A DNA stretch of 64,000 bases, from the NCBI RefSeq assembly GCF_943734655.1, contig NC_071354.1, positions 55,903,544 to 55,967,543 of the forward strand. Reading direction: 5' to 3'. A program made the position numbers and the translations under genes. Positions 56,943 through 64,000 of the stretch are shown here, one piece after another. Below the pieces are notes generated by a model. That model had not been told where the DNA came from. It saw only the letters and a program-made list of their open reading frames with translations, and ran no database searches. This DNA is from Sabethes cyaneus (Eukaryota > Arthropoda > Insecta > Diptera > Culicidae). Position 1 is the stretch's first letter. Each line of letters opens with the position of its first letter.

Positions 56943-59900
56943 TAGGGTAATTGATCTTGAATGGACCTATTTAGCGCTTTTTAACACCACCACTCGCACT
57001 CCTGCTCAATTTACTCGTCATTTATAAATAATATGTGGTGATGTTACTATTTGTTGGAAAGTACCACCTTTTTTCTACATTATCAGTACTTTAAAAATGT
57101 ATAATTGATGAAACTTTTATTAAATATATCGTTTTTTGCCAAAGCCTTTTTTTGATCTTGAATGGACCCAACATGATCTTGAATTGGACCTATTTTTGAT
57201 TTTGAAATGGACCTAAATTAGGATTGTCATAGTTTCTTCCATGTAAATGAACAAAATAATAACAAAGATTTTTTTTTAATAGTACAACTATACTACTGTT
57301 ATTTATTAATAGCACAAAAGGTTGAACAGCTTTTACCTTTCTTATACTCTGTTAGAAAAATATGAAAGTCGGTTGAAAAATTTGAAATCGGTCACAGTCA
57401 CCGAGGGTCTTGTTTTTATGTCAGCCCAACAATTGAACAATGTTTCAGTGACTTGATATGCGTTGTGTATGTATCTGTATGTGACATTTGTATATTGGGA
57501 ATTTATTATTACCTGTTGTTTAGATATGGTTGAAACGATTTCCACGTCATAAAAAAATTATGTCGCCTATTAGTTTCAAAAATTTAAACCATTCATTAAA
57601 AATATGTAATATAACTTGTATTAAACGTAGTTTATCAAGTACAGCTGGGTTCGAGTTTTTATTTAGTGACTACATATTTCGAAAGGTCAGACTTTTACTG
57701 ACGTAGGACTACGTCTTACTGCAAAGCATCTAAAGGTTTGCGACAGCCCCTGTCGAACATTTTGAATATAAAACCGTTGCAATCGTGAAAAATTCGTTAA
57801 TTAGTGGTAATTATTCAATTTTTGACACATTTATATGCAATTTTTTCAGTTGAAAAATGGTCTAGATTTTGCCACGATTTCGATTTTGGCAACATATGCG
57901 ACACGCATTTGTTGTCAAATTCGAAATCATACTGTAAATGGTGCTTGAAAAAATTAGACTTGGTAATTCTACTAGGTTTAAAGGTAAGCTTAGATAGTAG
58001 GTTTTAATTTTAAATGATAGTCGATGAAGAACTGTACCAGATAGAAAATAGGAAGTTTCAAAAATGAATATTTTAGATCTCAGAGTCACTCAATTTCGGT
58101 GGACAAGGAGGTATTAATTTTGTCACAAGTCAGAGGGAGAGGTGCTTAAAGAAAACTTTACATCCCCCAAGAATAAAATCAGAGGGGTTGTGTATAAGAT
58201 ACGACCACGGATTAGTCCGGTTGCATGATTTTGAATATTTTACTAAACTGATTTTTAATCTATCTGTCAATCGACCAAAAGGTGATGTGAAGTCAACCTG
58301 CTTACTTATCGGCGGAATATAAGGCCTTTGCAAAATATTTTTTAAGTTTTTGTCACCCCCCCCCCTTTGGAAATTGGCTTGAAAAATCGGGGGGCTAAAA
58401 ACAATTTGGAGGATATGAGTATAAAATCAATTGTCCGTGGGCTCTACAGCCTGAAAAACTCGAAAAATGAGTGTAAAATGTGAGTGAAGTGAGAGTGTGT
58501 GAGTGTAAAATGTGAGTGAGTGAGTGAAAAATACTTAACACTTCTAGCACGAAACAGAAATGGAAATTCGAATTCGGAGTTTCCGAAAATCGTCCGAATT
58601 CTCTCGTTTTTGTCTTCTTTTCGTAGATTTTTGCATGGAAAATAATAACGTATATATTAAAAGCAAGAACAGATTTGGTTTTCACGCTTAAACTTTAAAT
58701 AAAAATGCTTCAAACCCATGTTTTTTGCTCGATTAAAAGATCCGGTTGAATTTTATTGGCCTTAGGGTTTTCGGTCAGCGCGCTAAAGGTGTTTTGAAGC
58801 TTTGGTATATGCTTGATTAACGTGTTTAAACTATTTCTCATCTGAGTTTTGTCAAAACTTAAACTTACAGCAAAACTTTTTGCTGTATTTATATGGAAAA
58901 TACAGGACGTTATTTGTCCATGAAAAAATTTTTGATTCCAACCATTTTTACCTTACCATCCTTTTTTAGAATTCGAACACATAACAAAATGGCGGACATT
59001 GAAACATAAAAGTATGGTTTTTAAGCGAAAAAATTGACTTTAAACATTTCTAAAAAAATCAAAAATTGCAATATCAAGAAAAGGATGGGTCAAACACTAG
59101 ATAATTTTGTTGGCTTTCAAACAAAAAAAGAATCATAAGAATTGCTTGAGCCGTTCTTGAGATATTTATGGTACCGACTTTCAAAACCTGGTTTCGAGAA
59201 AAACGACGTTGAAGTTTTTACTCGTTGTTTAATCACTCCAGACATGCGCGGTACAAATAGCTGTAACTTTGTCAATATTTGGAATTCATGCAAACGACTT
59301 CAAACACATATGGTCAAAATGTTAATCTTTCGAAATAATCAATAAAAAAATTTATGTTTTAAAAAATTGAAAAGGTACTATGCCCCCTTAACAGAAGGCA
59401 GTTAGTATCCCTCTTATCTTTTGATCCATCTTATCTTTTAATCAATGATGGTTAAAATTTTTTTATAATACTGAGAATAAATTAAGTTTATATTGTTTTA
59501 AGCATAAAATGGCATATGTTAGCTAACTAATTAAGAAGACTTTCCAGTTTCAAAACTAGAGGCTACAATGTACAAACACTATGAAGCAACTACGAAAAAG
59601 GATGAGTGATAGTTAGTTTTATCAATATAATTAAGTTTTTATTTAGGCTATAAATCAAGCCTACTTTCAATATCCCGTGCTTATAGATTAATTATAAACG
59701 GAGATACTATAGTGACAACAAACAGTTTCAATGAATATACAACGACGAGTTCGTTAGTGGTAGGCAATGATAGCTACCACCAGTGATGTCTCGGAGCGCA
59801 AAACTAGGTCCATTCTAAAATCAATACTAGGTCCATTCAAGATCAAAAAAGGGGGTTAGCATTTTTAAGGAATTTGAAGATTTTACTGGTTTTACTGAAC

Positions 59901-60241
59901 TTTTAAATACCTAAATTGAAATTACACATATTTTAGCATCATTTTAAGAGTATTGTTTTATTTCAAACCAGAAGGGTTCCGGGTAGTAACAGTTTGAAAA
60001 TACTCTATGGTGACTGCCAAAACGCTGAAAAACAGCTACTTTTAAATAAGCGGCAATAAAGTGGTTTTGGCTATAATTTTAATTTAATTTTAATATATTT
60101 ACGTTCAGAAATGATTAAAGATAAACATTAAAGCTAAATACAGTACAAAGACTTGATAATTATATCCTAACATTCTTATTTAAAAATAGGTCCATTCAAG
60201 ATCAGAATTCGACTGGGTCCATTTCAAAATCATTTACCCTA
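56943..60241. mobile_element. 3.3-kb TIR (foldback-like) element with repeated end motifs
   Basis: The left end TAGGGTAATTGATCTTGAAT and the right end, whose reverse complement starts TAGGGTAAATGATTTTGAAA, form TIRs with TA at both termini. The motif TGATCTTGAATGGACC, or close variants, occurs four times near the left end (about 56952, 57153, 57174, 57198). It occurs four times inverted near the right end (about 59807, 59830, 60189, 60216). No transposase is recognised inside, so it appears non-autonomous. It contains a piece of the 45-kb repeat family at 58920-59390. Confidence 0.83.
58920..59390. repeat. Partial TIR repeat, right-end copy (family also at 45.4 kb)
   Basis: It aligns with 45675-45895 and ends GGTACTATGCCCCCTTA, the inverse of the 45.4-kb left end. 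The left end is missing. After AAAACCT the two copies diverge, and a segment of about 50 bases with CCAGACATGCG is present in opposite orientation in the two copies. Confidence 0.75.
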
Positions 60242-60244
60242 CTT

Positions 60245-62620
60245 ATTTTTTCTAGCAGGTTTCCAAACACCAGCCTAATTTAGGTTTCGTTCACTAAGTT
60301 TAGCCCTGCCTGCGAGCAATTCATAACGAACAGCTAAGCTTTGCTTCTGCATCCCACCACTCGGCTGTTCTCAAAACAGACGCTTGTTCACATTTTCAGC
60401 ATAATTATTCAACTTTTATTTAATTAAGCTTTGGAACAAACAATTACCATTAAATGCCTTCCTTTTACTCGGATCATTTGGGAATTCGCTACAGTAAACT
60501 ATTGGAATGGTTGGCCTTTCAAATGATTCTTGACAGAATTCTGGATACTGTCGATGTAAACTTTTAATGAATCTCCTCTACCAGGCGTTTCAACTACTTT
60601 GGTTCGTTTCAGCAGTGCGTACGACGTAGTACACTAATCACTGTCTAACGGAAAACAACGACCAACACCATCCACTAAGGCAGACAAATGGTGCGAGACA
60701 GATTTTGCAACATATTTGATATCAATTGCATGATCAACCAGCAACCACAAACAAAAACGAAAACACAATTGGACAAAAAACCAACCAGAAAATTGTTTAT
60801 TAAAATAAATACATAAATACTTCAGTTCGCTCGAATGCGACATCCAATTGCACACACAAAAAATGTCACTACCAAGTGGTTGGGTCGGCGAGGAGACGAA
60901 AAACGTTGAACGTGCAGATTATTTGTCCCGCCGTGGTGCACCGTTTCCGCTCCCTGTTCGGGATATATCTAACGTAATATAGCTCACACAGTCTGCGTAG
61001 TAGAAATATACTACGCTGGCAACTGTAGCTACAGTCTTCCACGGTGGTGTATGGTTTCTACTCTTAATGTTCAACAGGTACGAAATTTTACTGAATCATT
61101 TGAACTATTACAAGCAAACTTTTAAGAATATTCTAGTAATCCGATTTTTTAAATTTCAGTATCTATGAGTGGCACTCTTGTATATCTTTATTTGTAAAAA
61201 AAAATGCATCAATACCCTAGCATGATTGACGAAATGACGACACTCAACAGTGACAAGCTGTATTATTTATCGCAGGCTGTGGAGCAGGGAAGTTGTCTGT
61301 TCTGCTTTTTTTTCTCTACACTCCAATGCGATTGCACACCGCCATACAACTGGAACTCTTTCTGCGTGTTTCCGTTTTTCCATGGTGTATTTTCCATTAC
61401 TCCTCTTTCAGTCCGGCCAGCGCAGCCTCGACGTCGTGCAATTGGACCGCGTTAGAGGGTTTATATATTTAACCATTTTCACTTGTCGCTTTTTCTCCGC
61501 TCGCGTGAGCACTCGTTTATGCGCTGTTTTCCCGCCACAGAAATGCCATTTTCCATTTTCAGTTTTCCGCTTCGCCAACACTCTATTATTTGGGGTTTTC
61601 AGCAGTGATTTTATCACGTGGTTTATGTAAATTAGGTGAATACGTACACATAAAACGCGCTATCCCTGCGCTCCCTGCGGTTGTCCTAGGAGTGTCTCTA
61701 CCCATTTAAGTCTGCACGCCGCGATACTTTGTCGTTGCCGGAGGAGCGCTACAGGTTGGCGAATGGGCACGTGCCGGATGATTTGTGCGCGCCAAGCGTG
61801 GACTGGTTATAAATCAGATAAATTCTAACTATATCTGTGTAATGTTTAGCGGGAATCCGGCGTACTGCACTAGAAGCTGTCCATTTCGCATCCTCAAGTC
61901 ATTCAATTATATTCTTACCCTTGGGACTTCAAACTCAAACTAATTTTCTGAACTTTGTGTTCACCTTAAGTGTCGTAGATTAGATCCTCTATTAGTATAT
62001 TCATTTAAACTGTACGCACCAAAACATAGCATTATATTGTGGAAAAAAACATTATACATTTGTCACATTTGTTTCATCTCAATTTGTGCAATACATCAGA
62101 TTTAAATTGGCCTTCCTTTTTCTGTGTGACTGGAAATTTAAAAAAAAAACTCTGATTGAAAAATATACTTTATGTAGAGTTCAAGTGCAGAATCATTGAA
62201 CGGCCTTGTAAACCTTCATTCGCTTCATTCTGCATGTACATTATCATTGCGATCAGATTGTTACACCTATTGTGATATAACCCTAGCGTTTTTCTATATC
62301 CTGCACTTCATTCTTTGCAATATGAAACCGTTCAAATATGACGTATATCTAATTTCTGCATTGTCGAACACCCTCGTTCCCCTTTGTTCAATTGTATTAC
62401 AAAACTCAATATCCAACTGCCGTTTGGACGTCTCACGAATTCAAAAAAAATCAGAATGAATAAAAAACATATTCAAATTTGGCAAAATCGCAAAAAATCT
62501 ATTGCTAAAATGTAAGCAAACATTTTTTTCAGATCAGTTCCATTGAATTGGACGGTTTGCTTATAATTTTAATAATAAGAATTATTTCTATGGTACTTTG
62601 CTAATGAACTCTAAGTTTTT
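60245..62620. other. Non-coding stretch, nothing recognised
   Basis: No supported gene. The section 61250-61800 is GC-richer with open frames up to 126 codons on one strand and 69 on the other, without motifs. A short palindrome GCGTAGTAGAAATATACTAC followed by GC lies at about 60994-61015. Confidence 0.4.
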
Positions 62621-62624
62621 AAAG

Positions 62625-64000
62625 TGAGATAGGGCAGATGTTAGGGCAATCAGTGAGCGGAAAAACGGTAAGGCTGTTGGGAAGGACGGTATCCCGGCTG
62701 AACTTCTAAAAGCGGGGAGCGAGCGGCTGTACGAACAACTGCCAGAGGAGTGGTTGGATGGCCTCATTTGCCCAATTTTCAAAAAGGGACATCGACTGGA
62801 GTGTAAAAACTATCGAGGAATTACATTGCTCAATTCTGCCTACAAGGTGCTTTCCGGTATTCTGTTCTGCAGACTGAGACCGTTAGCGGAGTCCTTCGTC
62901 GGCGAGTGCCAAGCTGGATTTCATGAGGGTCGCTCCACGACGGATCAGATGTTTACCCTGCGTCAGTTGCTAAACAAGTTCCGGGAGTACAACTTGTAAA
63001 CACAGCATCTGTTTGTTGACTTTAAAGTGGTGTACGATTCAGTTATACGAAATGAGCAGTGGCAGATAATGCTAGAACATGGTTTTCCGACGAAACTAGT
63101 TACGCTGATTCGTGCGACGCTGGACGGATCCAAATCATGCGTTAGAATAGTGGGTGAGACCTCAGCTGCTTTCGTGACGTTGGATGGACTGAAGCAAGGG
63201 GATGCACTCTCTAACCTGCGACTCAACATTGCCTTGGAAGGTGCATTACGAAGGGCAGACGTGGAAAGGAATGGAACTATCATCACGAAATCTCACATGC
63301 TTCTTGGTTTTGCGGATGACGTCGATATCATCGAAATCAAATGTAGGGCAGTGGAAGAGGCTTTCAGGCCTTTTAAAAGGGAAGCGGCGAGATTGGGGCT
63401 TACCATTAACAGCGCCAAAACGAAGTACATGGTTGCTGGTAGGGAACGTGGGAGCCCAAGTGGTGTTGGTGCCGAGGTGGAGTTAGATGGGGAACGATAT
63501 GAAGTAGTGGAGGAATTTATATACCTTGGTACACTCGTGACATGTGACAACAATGTAAGCCGCGAAGTGAAACGACGAGTTGCAGCCACGAATCGGGCTT
63601 TCTACGGATTACGTAGCCAGCTGAAGTCCCGTAGTTTGCAAATTCGCACAAAACTGGCGCTCTACAGAATACTAATTCTCCCGGTGGCCCTTTACGGACA
63701 CGAATCATGGACGCTAAAGGAAGCTGATCGATCAGTGCTTGGAGTTTTTGAGCGTAAAATTCTGCGATCTATACTTGGTGGCAAAATGGAAAACAGAGTG
63801 TGGCGCAGACGCATGAATCACGAGCTGTATACAAATATACTGATATAGTATACAAAGTATACAAATACAAGCATTCAAATATGCTGATATAGTGAAGGTA
63901 GTGCAATGTGGCAGGCTGAAGTGGACTGGACACGTGGCCAGAATGCCCGATGGAAGAGTAGCCAAAACTATTTTCAGCAGAGAACCAGGAAGAGGCCGTA
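62625..64000 (+). mobile_element. RTE-clade LINE, 5' truncated, running off the window (RTE copy 6)
   Basis: The endonuclease is absent. Recognisable sequence starts at RAISERKNGKAVGKDGIPAE (about 62650) in the linker/RT boundary and continues to the last base. The copy belongs to a different subfamily from copies 1, 3, 4 and 5 (HxGRSTTDQMFTLRQLL rather than ARATTDQIF). It is the best preserved RTE in the window. Confidence 0.9.
62640..64000 (+). pseudogene. RTE reverse transcriptase, one nonsense codon and a late local duplication
   Basis: The frame is open with GKDGIPAELLKAGSERL, LICPIFKKGHRLECKNYRGI, LLNSAYKVLSGILFCRLRPL and QAGFHEGRSTTDQMFTLRQ, up to a TAA at 62997 (probably from CAA). 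The same frame then continues with HLFVDFKVVYDSV (motif A region), LDGLKQGDALSNLRLNIALE (motif B), LLGFADDVDIIE (motif C, both Asp present), INSAKTKYM, EEFIYLGTLVTCDNNVSREV and the C-terminal EADRSVLGVFERKILRSILG. At about 63834-63894 a small duplication (CAAATATACTGATATAGTA, then CAAATATGCTGATATAGTG) inserts a stop. RT sequence then resumes with VQCGRLKWTGHVARMPDGR. Confidence 0.92.

Noticed and set aside
57690..57715. Palindrome GACGTAGGACTACGTC as a regulatory site
   Set aside because: A related word (CGTAGTCCTACGT) also occurs at about 28439, so it is more likely part of a dispersed repeat than an operator.
61204..61630. 126-codon plus-strand frame as a gene
   Set aside because: Two overlapping plus-strand frames and one minus-strand frame are open over the same GC-rich patch; no domain or splice context supports any of them.

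Overview
The window looks like intergenic or giant-intron DNA from a culicine mosquito (Aedes-like). This is inferred from the AT-rich composition and from the translated transposon remnants: RTE/BovB-like LINEs with a GDMNAQVG endonuclease motif, jockey-type LINEs, a DD37D mariner, a BEL/Pao piece, tRNA-derived SINEs and many short hairpin MITEs. I found no host protein-coding gene that I can support with confidence. The only host-derived coding remnants I recognise are two broken histone H2A copies near 54.3-55.8 kb, one of them joined to an H2B-like segment.

Layout. 0-1.75 kb: minus-strand RTE fragment. 2.6-3.1 kb: a MITE inside a larger palindrome. 3.4 kb: SINE. 7.2-7.6 kb: weak candidate promoter and 5' exon. 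8.1-11.3 kb: RTE pieces, one split by a jockey-type LINE. 11.3-15 kb: MITEs and a SINE. 16.1-20.4 kb: an RTE holding a jockey-type LINE that itself holds a hAT-like MITE. 20.8 kb: SINE. 27.6 kb: MITE. 28.5-32.9 kb: two copies of one dispersed repeat with a (CT)n tract between them; one copy carries a terminal-inverted-repeat (TIR) insertion. 35.1-36.1 kb: a 1-kb TIR element with a 9-bp target duplication. 36.7-38.7 kb: the best preserved jockey-type reverse transcriptase (RT), a 516-residue open frame, next to a SINE-like piece. 38.7-39.9 kb: a complete-ended mariner with a dead transposase. 42.5-44.4 kb: a MITE, a BEL/Pao pol fragment, a minisatellite-filled MITE and a Tc1-like transposase relic. 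45.4 and 59 kb: two partial copies of another TIR repeat. 47 and 51 kb: RTE scraps. 51.8-54.3 kb: a jockey-type LINE with endonuclease and RT. 54.3-55.8 kb: histone pseudogenes. 56.9-60.2 kb: a 3.3-kb TIR element with repeated end motifs. 62.6 kb to the end: RTE RT running off the edge.

The genes do not form a pathway. They are layers of transposon insertion and decay, and the insertion order can be read from who interrupts whom. I did not find a convincing new functional system. The strongest structural results are the triple nest at 16-20 kb, the TIR insertion dated by an empty-site copy, the histone relics, and the repeated loss of RT core motifs in several LINEs. All family names come from reading translated motifs by eye; no database search was possible.
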